Assembly (NCBI GenBank): GCA_030581615.1
Contig: JAKTTT010000001.1
Span: 682,001 to 746,000 of the forward strand
Direction: 5' to 3'
Source of the DNA: Alloascoidea africana
Lineage: Eukaryota; Ascomycota; Alloascoideomycetes; Alloascoideales; Alloascoideaceae
DNA length: 64,000 bases
The notes beneath the pieces were generated by a model that was given only the letters and a program-made list of their open reading frames with translations, searched no databases and was not told the origin of the DNA. Position numbers and translations under genes: made by a program. How positions within the stretch are numbered: position 1 is the stretch's first letter; the number at the start of each line of letters is the position of its first letter. Positions 21,285-32,016 of this stretch are shown one piece after another.

Positions 21285-24200
21285 ATGGTTCCCGCTCTTT
21301 CAGAATGTCGTAGCTCCAGCGACGAGGAAGACGCTTATTCAACTGAACTTACTGTATTGGCTCCCTCTTTAGAGCCTTTGAATTTTTCAAACACTCTGGT
21401 GTTTTACATAAATGGCAAAAAGCAGACAGTTTGCAATCCCAATCCGGAAGGTACTCTATTGGATTATATCCGCTCAATTGGTCTCACGGGTACTAAGCTT
21501 GGATGCTCAGAAGGAGGATGTGGGGCATGCACGATTGTGGTTGGAACGTGGAATCGAGAAAAGAAAAAAACATTGTAAGGATTTTTGATCTAAACAAATG
21601 ATCACTTTTCGCTAATTCATATATTTAGCTATGCTGCTCTGAATTCATGCATTGTCCCTTTAATCGCCGTGGAGGGGAAGCATCTACTCACTGTTGAAGG
21701 AATAGGTTCATCTGAAGATCCACATCCGGTTCAGGAGAGAATTGCTAAATTCCATGGTTCTCAATGTGGATTTTGCACACCTGGAATAGTAATGAGCTTG
21801 TATGCTCTAATTAGGAATTCAAATGGGTCTCCAACGAAAGAGGAAATTATGGATTCTCTGGATGGGAATCTTTGTCGGTGTACTGGTTATCGTCCAATTA
21901 TCGACGCAGCAAACACTTTCAGTTGTGGACGTCCAGGAGGGTGCTGTCGAGAAAACAAAAAGAATAATTTGTGCTCAACTCCTTCAATGGGCAATGGTTT
22001 GGTTGATTCCAACGAAATCGATATGAACGGTCTGTATACTCCTAATGGTCATAAACTGAAACCATACAAAGCAAATTCGGAGATTATCTTTCCTCCGTAT
22101 TTGAAAAGACACATTAAACGACCATTATTTTATGGCAACGAACGAAAGATTTGGTTTAGACCGATTACAAAAGCACAGTTGTTGCTAATCAAACACGAAT
22201 ATCCTAATTGCAAGATTGTGGCTGGTGCCTCGGAAATCCAAATAGAGATAAAGTACAAGGCAATGAATTACAACGTTTCTGTTTTTGCAAACGACATTGA
22301 GGAATTAAAAAGTTTTAAATATATACCGGGGAAAGGAATAGAGTTTGGCTCAAACATTTCAATTTCGGATTTGGAGCATCACCTACATGATTTGATCAAG
22401 TCTTGTGAGGAAATGGGTACGGAACGACGAGTACAGCCTTTCAAGTGCATGCTTGAACAAATACGTTATTTTGCTGGGAGACAAATCAGAAATGCAGCTA
22501 CTCCTGCAGGGAACATAGCAACCGCGAGTCCCATATCTGATCTAAATCCTGTTTTCGTCGCTTGTGGGGCAGTATTAACTGTGGAATCACTTTCCAAAGG
22601 GGTTCAGACTTTGTCTATGGACGATTTTTTCATCTCTTATAGAAACACAAAGTTACCACCTCATGGCATAATAACCAAGGTTTTTGTACCTGAAGCAATA
22701 ACAGGGGATCACTTTGCAGCTTTTAAACAGTCGAAAAGGAAAGATGATGACATAGCCATTGTCACCACGTGTATGAAACTAAGTCATGATTCAAGTTTCA
22801 ACATCACAGATGCGAAACTTGTATTTGGAGGAATGGCTCCAATTACAAAAGCGGCAGTTAAAACAGGTGAATACTTGGTCGGGAAAAATCTTACAGACTC
22901 TTCGACATTGGAGAATGCGATAGATTGTTTATCGGCTGAGTTCAAACTGCCCTATTCTGTTCCTGGAGGTATGGCAACATATCGAAATACCCTAGTGCTA
23001 TCTTTTTTTTTCAAATTTTACAATCAAGTGTTGAAGAAACTCGATTTGGATTATGATTCTGATGCGATTCTCGAAGTGACTAGAAATCCAATGAAGGGTA
23101 TCAGGGATTTGTCAAATCCTTATGAACAAAGAGTCGTTGGTAAAAGTGAACCACATGCTGCTGCAATTAGACATGCGACGGGGGAAGCCCAGTATGTAGA
23201 TGATATACCTTCTACCAAAAATGAGCTTTTTGGGGTTCAGGTAATGTCGACAAAAGCACATGCGAGGATAGTATCGGTGGATCCATCAGAAGCTCTCAAG
23301 ATAGAAGGCGTTAATGGATATGTTGACATTAACGATGTGGTTTCGAAAGAAGGGAATATCTGGGGGAATCTCCCCTTTGGCAAAGAGCCTTTCTTCTGCG
23401 ATGGGGAGGTTTTTTACGTTGGTCAATGCATTGGAGTCGTGGTTGCAGAGGATCGAGAACGGGCTGCTGAAGGAGCTCGTGCAGTCAAGGTAGAGTACGA
23501 AGAATTGCCAGCGGTTATCACTATTGAAGATGCGATTGAGCAGAACAGCATTTGGGAAGATTTTCGGACTGTAGTGAAGGGGGAAGAAAATTTGGAACAT
23601 GTTTTCTCCCAATCTCGTCATGTTTTCGAAGGGACTACGAGATTTGGAGCACAGGAGCATTTTTATCTTGAATCACAGGCCACTTTAGCAGTCCCTGAAG
23701 AATTTGGTGAGATGAAGTTGTATTGTTCTACACAGAATCCGACTGAGACACAACTGTGCGTTTCAAGAGTAACAGGTGTACCAGCTTCACGAATAGTGGT
23801 CCGTGTGAAAAGACTTGGAGGAGGATTTGGAGGTAAAGAGTCGAGAAGTGTACAGGTATCTGGGGTTGCAGCTGTGGCTGCTCGAAAGTACAAAAAGCCA
23901 GTTCGAATGGTTTTAAACCGATCTGAAGATATGCTTAGTTCGGGACAACGACATCCTTTTCTTATAAAGTGGAAAGTTGGTCTTGATGAAAACCTAAAGT
24001 TTACAGCTCTTCAAGCTTATCTTTATGCCAATGCTGGATGGTCAATGGATCTTACACGGGGGGTTATTGATCGAGCAGTGCTCCATGTTGATAACTGTTA
24101 TTATTTCCCCAATGCATTTGTACAAGGGGTTCCATGTAGGACCAACACGGCTTCAAACACTGCTTTTAGAGGATTTGGTGGACCTCAAGGAATGTTTACA

Positions 24201-25439
24201 GCGGAATCGATTATAGTTGAGGTTTCGGAGAAACTTGGGGTTGATCCGGACACATTACGAGAGTTGAATTATTATCAAGAAGGGCAAACAACACATTATA
24301 AACAAAAGATTACAGAAGATTTTACAGTTCCAGATCTCGCGAAGCAGAATAAACAAGAGGCTGAGTATGACTTGCGTCGTCACCAAGTTGATGAGTTTAA
24401 CAAACGTCACAGGTGGATCAAACGTGGTCTAGCCCATGTTCCTACAAAGTTTGGAATTGCGTTTGGCAATGTTATCAGAGCACAGGCAGGAGCTCTTGTT
24501 CATATATACACAGATGGATCTATTCTGATAACACACGGTGGGACGGAAATGGGCCAAGGTTTACACACGAAAATGTCAATGGTGGCATCACAAGAACTTG
24601 GAGTTGAATTGGATGAGGTGTTGATATCCGAAACTGCCACAAATACCATTCCAAATACTTCTCCCACTGCAGCTTCATCATCCAGTGATGTTTACGGAAT
24701 GGCAGTTAAAAACGCATGTGATAAGTTGAATCAAAGACTAGCGCCTTATCGGGAAAAACTTGGCCCAAATGTGAATATGGAGCAAATGGCAAAAGCAGCG
24801 TATGCGGATCGAGTAAATCTTTCTGCCCAGGGGTTTTACATAGTTCCAGAGATTGGGTATGAATGGGGACATCCGAATCCCAAACCTCCATTTTTGTATT
24901 ACACACAAGGATCAGGGATCGCAATGGTTGAGATGAATGTTTTGACGGGCGATTGGGCCTGTTTACGGGCCGATATAAAGATGGATATAGGCCGAACGTT
25001 GAACCAAGCCATTGACTATGGTCAGATTGAAGGGGCTTTTGTTCAAGGCCAGGGACTTTTCACCATTGAGGAATCGTTATGGTTGAAAGATGGAACTCTG
25101 TTCACACGTGGGCCAGGGGCGTATAAGATACCTGGATTTCGGGATATTCCTCAAGAGTTTAACGTTAGTACGCTTTGTGATCGAGAATTCAAGCATTTAA
25201 AGACGATTTTCAGGAGTAAAGGGATTGGGGAACCTCCATTGTTTCTGGGATCTTCAGTTCTATTTGCATTAAGAGATGCATTAAACTATGCAAGAGGGGA
25301 ACAAGGGATTTGTGAAGTAATGAGTATGGCCAGTCCTTTGACGAGTGAGAAGATTCGGCTTTTCGTGGGTGATAAATTGCTCCGGAAGGGAACTGTCAAT
25401 CCTAGAGAAAATGAGAAAGCATTTTTTGTTACAGCATAG
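21285..25439 (+). CDS. XDH: Xanthine dehydrogenase, two exons
   Basis: Model join(21285..21574, 21629..25439), 1366 residues, the usual size for eukaryotic XDH. The 54-nt intron has donor GTAAGG, branch CTAATTC and acceptor TTTAG. Domains in order: N-terminal 2Fe-2S ferredoxin fold (GCSEGGCGACTIVV); second 2Fe-2S domain (CGFCTPG, GNLCRCTGYRP); FAD-binding domain (KIVAGASEIQIE, GNIATASPISDLNPV); molybdopterin domain (GGGFGGKESR, GQGLHTKM, SKGIGEPPLFLGS). Substrate-site residues typical of XDH rather than aldehyde oxidase are visible: Glu in HFYLESQATLAV and Arg in SNTAFRGFGGPQG, plus the catalytic Glu in GIGEPP. It oxidises hypoxanthine to xanthine and urate with NAD+, in purine catabolism. 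The start is the ATG at 21285, preceded by a TTG-led open stretch. Confidence 0.95.
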
Positions 25440-25859
25440 TTATGTAACTAACAGTTGATAATGGAGTTTTAAGAGTGCTTGAGATTATACAAACTGTAAT
25501 TGGGGTGTGGTGAGCCAAACCCTTTACTTCCTACTTTGACATGCGGTATGTTGGAAAACGTAATGTGCACGTTCACAAAACGTACAGTATTTATGTGATT
25601 GAGTAATGCGATTCCAATTGTCTAGGCCATACCCAGGATACATATCAGAAAAGATGTATTAACTGTGAATGGAGTTGATGATCATGTGCAGTAGCATTTG
25701 ATTAACTCCTTATGAGGACATGGCGGTTGAGCCGACGTTCAAAACTCGTTTTAGAGAGACAACAATGGGTATCTTTTTACCCCTCGAAACAGATTTTGGT
25801 ACTTGGGAGAGAGGGATAAATGCTAACGTAAAGATGGAACGGGAAAATAACCTGTGAAA

Positions 25860-25919
25860 CTTCTACCGGGATCAAAACCCTAGCTACTTAGCACCTGCCT
25901 GTGTCAGCCACATTAGAAG
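25860..25919 (-). pseudogene. tRNA-like stretch, about 12 nt too short
   Basis: On the minus strand the 60-nt segment starts CTTCTA and ends TAGAAG, which pair as an acceptor stem. Internally it has an A-box-like TGGCTGACACAGG and a B-box-like GGTTTTGATCC, followed by a T-arm-like CCCGG. The anticodon arm is missing or collapsed, so it is a tRNA pseudogene, a SINE-like remnant or chance. No T-run terminator follows. Confidence 0.35.
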
Positions 25920-26410
25920 GTAAAAAAAACAAGTATTTATCATCGCCATTGGGAGACCCTTATCTCATCTTTTCGCACGTTTAATAATAAGCTTAAGTGA
26001 TATTGAGATAGACCATACATCTACAGTTTTTTTTTTTTTGATAGTGCTGTTACTTCAATTACAGATAGCTGCAGATTAGAAATATAATCACATCGCAGTA
26101 ATTGGGATGGAAGGCATATAGGGTTAGCAGACACCGGAATACACTTTCCGATCTCCTATTTTGTATTGGGATCGGGCATGGGATGTCTCATCTATATTGT
26201 GCTAATAACGTAAACGTATAGCACGCTGAGAGAACAATTGCCTACGTATTTTTGCTAGGTCAATCTAACGACCAGCAAACCGCCGGTGCGACTTGACAAC
26301 GAGAATCTGGACAGAAAAGCAACACTGTGGAATGGTCTATCTGGCAGGAACAGCCGTAACGGTCAGCCGTTGAAGTTTTGCTTGGATGCTCAACGGTCTT
26401 CACCACGATT

Positions 26411-26488
26411 CTCAGCCTCAGCCTCAGCCTCAACCTCAATCTCGATCTCGATCTCGACCCGCCAGAGCCAGAGCCAGAGCCAGAGCCT
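26411..26488. repeat. Compound hexanucleotide microsatellite
   Basis: Successive short arrays of related hexamers: CAGCCT, then CAACCT/CAATCT, then CGATCT, then CCAGAG. The unit changes stepwise along the array, as if slippage had spread successive variants. Confidence 0.9.
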
Positions 26489-27342
26489 GAAACAGAGTTT
26501 TGGCATCACGAGCACCAGTTCGGCACACCACTCGGACCAAAATGAGCACATCGCTTTCAATCAAACAGACATGTGAAATAATCGAGAGGAGAAACGGTCA
26601 ATCTGGCCTCTTCTCGCTTTCTGGAGCTTGTGGATTGGGGGTGCATTCTGGTTCTGGTGCTCGTGATCGATACAACCTTATCCGTCTTGCAGTTGGGGGC
26701 GAAAACTCTGATCCTGCTCATAATTGAGTTCAGACGGACAAAGAACCGACCAGAATTAAGCACAACCTTTGCGAGCCAGCTCATTAGCATTTCCTCCCCC
26801 TCTCTCTGTAGCAAGCTAACAGACCAAGCACACAAAAGAAGAGAAACCGCTGAGATGTTCTGTGGGTCTGTGTCGCGATAAGAGTTGTCACAGAGCCTCA
26901 AACAGACTCGGTGCGAGAATCACGTGCCCGCCGTTTTGGTCGTTTCTTTTTGCGCTCGTTGCCCGGGTTAACTCGGTGCGCGGCGCTGATTGGCCAGCGA
27001 GCTGAAATCTGGCCGAGCGACGAAACGGCCGGCGTCTGCGGGCTCTTGTTCGGGCTCTTGTTCGGGCTCTTGCTCTCGTCCTGGACGTCTTGTCTATTCT
27101 CGTCTCTCTGAGTTCCAATCGCCGATTTCTGGGTGTTTGAAGTCTAGGGCTCGCGGGCATGCCCTCTGCCAGACACCCGTACACCCCTCCCGCCAAGCGC
27201 TTTGCCTCGGCAATCAGCCCGCATGCATGTGCGTGTGCCAACGGTCGCCGTGCATGCGTATCTGCACGTTCTAGAGCGTCTGGCCAGTCAGCGGCCGCGG
27301 CGACCCAATGACGCACAGAAGTCTGCATAACGGCAATCTCGA

Positions 27343-27348
27343 TATAAA
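27343..27348 (+). promoter_or_regulatory. TATA box of the RGS gene
   Basis: TATAAA lies 70 bp upstream of the ATG at 27413 and is followed by a pyrimidine-rich tract (about 27366-27400), a normal yeast core-promoter and initiation layout. This argues that the upstream in-frame ATG at 27308 is outside the main transcript. Confidence 0.65.
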
Positions 27349-27412
27349 GGGCGCCTGCCCGCTGCCCTTTCTCTTTCTCTTCTCTTCTGTTCTTCTCCAG
27401 AGAGCTCTCCAA

Positions 27413-28768
27413 ATGTCCCGAAGGCGAACCAGCTCGACCTCGCTGACCGACAGCTGGGAGCAGGAATTGCACATGCACTCTTTGAGACACAAGCGACAGA
27501 GCTCGTTCGCCAGCTCGCGACTGCTGTCTCCGGCCATCCAGACAAGACTCTCGAATGCCTCAAATTTCTCAACAATGTCCGCAAATTCCTCCATCCTGGG
27601 CAGATATCCAAGCCTGGACGAAATACTCGAGGGCAGAGCCCCACAGCCCTATTCTCTGGTCTGCTTTTCTCGACACGCGGCTCAGAACCATTGTCTCGAA
27701 AACCTGGACTTTTTGCTCGATATAAACGAGTTTTGGTTCCATTTCAAAGATTACGCAACTATAGAAACGGACGATAAAAGAGATGACATGATATCTCAGT
27801 TCCATTATCTTTTCAACACCTATATAAAGCCGGAATCTGCTTACGAAGTGAACCTGCCTGGCGATTGTCGAGCAACTCTAATCAATGTAGATGAGAAGAT
27901 TGACCATTACGACAATTTGGAATTGGAAACAATCCCAAATATCCTAACTGAAGCTTACAATTGTGTTAAAGAGCTGGTTAGAGACAGCACATATGTTTCC
28001 TTTATTGGAACCCATTGTAACCAATATTCAACAACCACTACATTTACAAGTTATCGATCCTCAACAGATGAAAACGTGATTGAGCACAAGAAGATCAACT
28101 TTACTTCTCCAATTTTCTCAGAAAATCCCTCAATTATAGATAGGATGAGCAATAGTAAAAACAAATCTGCTGTGAATTTCGATATGAATGACCTGGATCC
28201 AAATACCACCTTAGAAATGGATGCTAATATAATCGATAACAAGCCCACAGCTTATAACCATTCTTCTACTGTTGCTCCGAACGCTGCTCGACATCCATAC
28301 ACCAGAAGTTGTAGTATCGATGGGAATGCTTTTTTCCAGATAGGCACGCCACAACCGGCACCTACTCTGAAGAACGAAGACACTGTTGGTGCTCTTTTCG
28401 GACACTATCCGAATTCATATAAGCCATTTGCTTCAATATCAACAACAGCAACAACAACGGGAAGAGCAAGATCTGCTACTCTTTCACCATTCACATTTTC
28501 TGACAGCGATGACTTGCAGGACGGGTCAGATGGCTGTTGTTGTGACGAGACTAGCTATCCGCCATCTACGTTTTTACAATCGCCTAGATCTAACTCATTA
28601 TGTTCTTCACAACAAGATCATGAGTGTGTAAAATCGAATATTGTGAGGAATGGAAGCTTCAAACAGAGCATCGACATGTCCAGAGAATGGGGCAAAAAAA
28701 TGACAAAAAAGTTGAAGCTAAAGACAAATTTTTCAAGAAACTCGAAAAGAGGTGTTTCTTGTTCCTAG
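27413..28768 (+). CDS. RGS-domain protein (regulator of G-protein signalling)
   Basis: A 451-residue protein with one RGS domain at about residues 67-198: SLDEILEGR at its start, FLLDINEFWFHF in the early helices, then YLFNTYIKPESAYEVNLP and the closing AYNCVKELVRDSTYVSFI. RGS proteins speed GTP hydrolysis by G-alpha subunits, here probably in nutrient or pheromone signalling, in the manner of the short Rgs2-type fungal proteins; it lacks DEP, PX or membrane-spanning parts. The N-terminal 60 residues are Ser/Arg-rich, the region after about 205 is disordered, and the last 30 residues are strongly basic (KKMTKKLKLK), suggesting membrane or acidic-partner contact. Start chosen at 27413 because a TATA box lies between it and the in-frame ATG at 27308. 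Confidence 0.88.
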   Translation: MSRRRTSSTSLTDSWEQELHMHSLRHKRQSSFASSRLLSPAIQTRLSNASNFSTMSANSSILGRYPSLDEILEGRAPQPYSLVCFSRHAAQNHCLENLDFLLDINEFWFHFKDYATIETDDKRDDMISQFHYLFNTYIKPESAYEVNLPGDCRATLINVDEKIDHYDNLELETIPNILTEAYNCVKELVRDSTYVSFIGTHCNQYSTTTTFTSYRSSTDENVIEHKKINFTSPIFSENPSIIDRMSNSKNKSAVNFDMNDLDPNTTLEMDANIIDNKPTAYNHSSTVAPNAARHPYTRSCSIDGNAFFQIGTPQPAPTLKNEDTVGALFGHYPNSYKPFASISTTATTTGRARSATLSPFTFSDSDDLQDGSDGCCCDETSYPPSTFLQSPRSNSLCSSQQDHECVKSNIVRNGSFKQSIDMSREWGKKMTKKLKLKTNFSRNSKRGVSCS

Positions 28769-30067
28769 ATTGCATAGTTTTTTCTGTTTTTCCGGTTTGA
28801 GGTTTGAGGTTTGAGGGATTTGACTTGATTTACTATTTCTACTCCGCACTGTTCATACATACCACTCCCCTTTCATTTTTTTGGACTCATTTACAAGCAT
28901 TGATTGTAGTGATCGATTTGCAGTTTTGTTTTCTTCTTGTTGAACATGATTGATTAATGGTTTGGCAAAGTTTTATGAATCCGTTTCGATCGCTCTTTTG
29001 TTTAAAGCTGCTGGACACCGTTTTTTCAAACTGATAATCAAAATGCGCACTGGATATTGGGACTCTACTTATTTATTCATTTGATTGATTGATTGATTGA
29101 CTCTTTCCTATTTATATGACACTTCAATTTTTTTTTTTTTCTCATTTTTGTTTGCGTTTGCGTTTGTACTTTAAAGCCGATATAGAGGAGAACTTGACTC
29201 ACCACCCATGCGTTAAGAAAGATGGTCTATGTGTTTAACCAATTGTATATTCTAATCTCAATTGAAAGAACCTGAGAAATTTATTTGTAAAATTGATGAT
29301 GATGAAAAGATCGTATAATATGTGTGTGTACATGTGCTGCTGCTATGCTGTCCTCATCATGAGCAATTGTTTGCATGAAGCGTACGACAACTGTAGAGTC
29401 ACAGTCCCCCATTGTTCACGTAATTCCATTCCAAGATCACACTCGATAACATGATTTCACAAAAACAATCAAAAACTCAAAATTGTTGGCGTTTGTTGTT
29501 CTGTGTGTGGGGGGAGGGAGACAAATAATCTCCAAACTCCAAACTTCAAAACCATTCTTGAGCTTAACCAAATCCGGAAACACCCCACACGCGGACTTTC
29601 TATTTTGGATTTTTGCACTTTCTTGGACAATGCACACAACTGGAAAAGAGCATGATGATCATGGCAGCACACAGCTCACTTAATATATTGACCAAATAGA
29701 GAATTTAAGAAAAGTTTTTTGATAAATGCAACAATTACGCATTTCTTGTTGTAGACACACGGCGTAAACAAAAAACTTTTGAATGTTTCTAATGGTACAC
29801 TAAATCCAAAAGTTTAGTTTATCAATTCGAATTAATTGACTTTTAAAGCTAAGTAAAAATCGATTTCCAGTATGATTTTATCCTGTAATGTGTTTGAATT
29901 TGGAAAAAGGTTAGTTAGTTAGTTATTTAGTTGGAGCAATGTTCAATTATTGTAGATGTTTATCTGACTAGTTAGTGTTTTGAAAACTATACCAATTGTA
30001 TGTCACTAGTGAGATAGACACATCCCACAACTTTTCAATAAAAAACTGTTATAACAATACTATTTCA

Positions 30068-30800
30068 TATTTGTCTCATCTGAACCACTAGGCATTTATA
30101 CATCTCCTGTACATGCCCAGGAGTTATTTCCTGACTTCCACAAGTATCACAACGCCAAATAATTGTTGCTTGTGTAGGAAAGACCTCCACATCGTCGACT
30201 TTTCTGAGTTACCTCCTTATCGGTGTCTTTCAGAGCAGGCCCTACTGTAAAAGCTCTTCTTTGCCTGTATCCTTTCTCGATCCTTTAGCATTTACCAAGC
30301 ATCTCAACTGCTTTGCAAAGTGCTTTGTTCTCCTCAAGCACGATCGCAACCGCATACATAAAAGACCGGATGTCGTTGGCAATTTGATCAATAGTAGCAT
30401 AGTTTGGTATTGGAAAGCTGTGCTGATGTAGAGAAATTCAATTCTTATCGTAGACAGATTGCTATAGAGCTTGCCGTTTTAGTATCAAAAAGACTCAAGA
30501 GTTTGCCTCTCCTGGGTATCTCCAACCTTTGATATTTGTTCTTTTCTTGCCCATAGATATGATATCAAATAAAACTGAACCCCATCAAAACCAGTCGCAT
30601 CATCAACCCATCAACTTTCAAAGGTTTGATTTCACAAGGACACGGACTACTGCTTTTTGCTTATTGCATTCCAGCCCTTTTTGATACAAACAGGAGATTG
30701 ATTACCAGAGAGTTTGAGGAAGAAATCATCAATGGCATAGGGTCGTATTAGATAAACTGGAATGCAAAGATTCTCATGGGCATTTTTTGGTTTGACGAGA
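30068..30800 (-). pseudogene. Possible decayed coding relic, family unknown
   Basis: On the minus strand, short open stretches read like protein: a helical segment (IDQIANDIRSFMYAVAIVLEEN, about 30280-30400) and, in another frame, a zinc-finger-like IIWRCDTCGSQEITPGHVQE (about 30090-30165). The segment is less AT-rich than its surroundings. I cannot name a family. It could be a dead host gene, a transposon relic or coincidence. Confidence 0.25.
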
Positions 30801-31570
30801 CACGTTTTGTGGCTGGCGTATATTATAATATGAATATGGTTAGGTAAAGATGGAGAAAGAGAACAGTTACCTCATAATACAAAAGAGATTTCTATCATTT
30901 TCATTATCCCTTTGGAGTTGTAGAAACTTGATGAGTTGGCTCTAAAGTTCAAAGTGGGAGCGCTGAAAATGGAACTCCCTTCAAGACGGAAAACAATCTT
31001 TGGAACTTTTAACACATTTTGAAGTCAACTTGATCTAATTATTGATTTAGAATATGCCAAAAAATGTTAGTTTTCTCTTTTGCTTCAACAACTTCATTTA
31101 CCGGGGGTAGTAGGACAAGAAACATAAGAGTATCACTACAGACACTTACCAAAAGATAAACCGTTTGAAATACGTTAGCGCGATGAAGACATTCTTATTT
31201 ATGCATTAGCTTCCCTGTATACTAATAATCATTCATATCAAAATTTAGTTATATTACAATGCAAAGAAAAAGATTGAACATCACTTACTACCTGTTACCA
31301 GAATTTTGGAACTGTGAATGAGAGTTGAAACCCGGCCGACACAACAACAAGGGTTAACAAAGATTCTCATCCATTTTCAATGCTAAAAAAACTCATCATT
31401 TGATCAGTTTTATGTTTCTTCTAGTATCAAAAAACTAGCTGTTTTCCCCTAGTGAGACAAAATCTGCCAAACCAAAATGAAGAAAAGTTGTGTTACTACA
31501 AATTCTTGACTTTGTTTACTTTTTGCGCCACAACCAATCTTCATTTGTGGGTTTATACATACTAACAATA

Positions 31571-31792
31571 ATGCCATTTTCCCAAAATATTCCCCCATTT
31601 CATGCCTCATTGCTTTTGAAGCATATACTGGGGATATTTTTGCTGATTTTAGTAAAGAGAGTCGAGAAGAGAAGAAAAAAAAATTTCACATCGTTCGATT
31701 CATCTGAAGGAGAAGGAGAAGGAGAAAATAATGAAGATCACATTATCGCACGCTATCCATTTCAACAACACGAAGCTGTCAAAGCCAAGTAA
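31571..31792 (+). CDS. Possible small single-pass membrane protein
   Basis: An ATG-initiated frame of 73 residues: a short polar N-terminus, one hydrophobic segment (LLLKHILGIFLLILV), a basic cluster (KRVEKRRKKN) and an acidic tail with an EGEGEG run. The layout follows the positive-inside rule for a small membrane protein, but no family was recognised and the surroundings are non-coding. Confidence 0.25.
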   Translation: MPFSQNIPPFHASLLLKHILGIFLLILVKRVEKRRKKNFTSFDSSEGEGEGENNEDHIIARYPFQQHEAVKAK

Positions 31793-32016
31793 TAGCACAT
31801 CCCCCCCTTTTTTTCTTTTTGCTCCTTGAGAATCCAGCTTTTGAATAGAATAATCCAAAACTCCAGCTTTTTGTAGAGAAATAACTAAAGCTCAAAACCA
31901 TCTGGATTGCGAAAACAATAGAGGTTTATGAGATTAGTTGCTACAAACTTTAGGAATTCATCAAATAAGCCAAATTTTAATATATCCCTTAAAAAGTTCT
32001 AACGTTTTATAATATA

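Larger units (their letters stand above)
25440..27330. other. Gap between XDH and RGS gene; right half GC-rich
   Basis: No protein gene supported. The left part (to about 26280) is AT-rich and holds the tRNA-like stretch listed separately. The right part (about 26280-27400) is markedly GC-richer, with a hexanucleotide array and a short repeat of TTGTTCGGGCTC near 27045. Open frames there are by-products of GC content and repeats. This block is best read as the long upstream control region of the RGS gene. Confidence 0.6.
28769..32016. other. Long convergent gap, RGS gene to bZIP gene
   Basis: About 3.2 kb of mainly AT-rich sequence where two genes end. It contains T runs, short tandem motifs (TGAT units near 29082, GGAGAA units near 31708), a possible decayed coding stretch at about 30068-30800 and a small open frame at 31571-31792. 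No RNA gene was recognised. Confidence 0.5.

Noticed and set aside
26286-26576. Open frame over the hexamer array upstream of the RGS gene
   Set aside because: Ser/Gln repeats are direct products of the microsatellite, there is no ATG at its start, and overlapping frames are equally open.
27308-27412. Upstream in-frame ATG at 27308 as the RGS protein start
   Set aside because: A TATAAA box and a pyrimidine-rich initiation tract lie between this ATG and 27413, so the main transcript should begin after it.
26888-27490. Long Arg/Ala-rich minus-strand frames opposite the RGS promoter
   Set aside because: Typical shadow frames of GC-rich sequence; no motif, and they overlap the TATA box and the N-terminus of the RGS gene.
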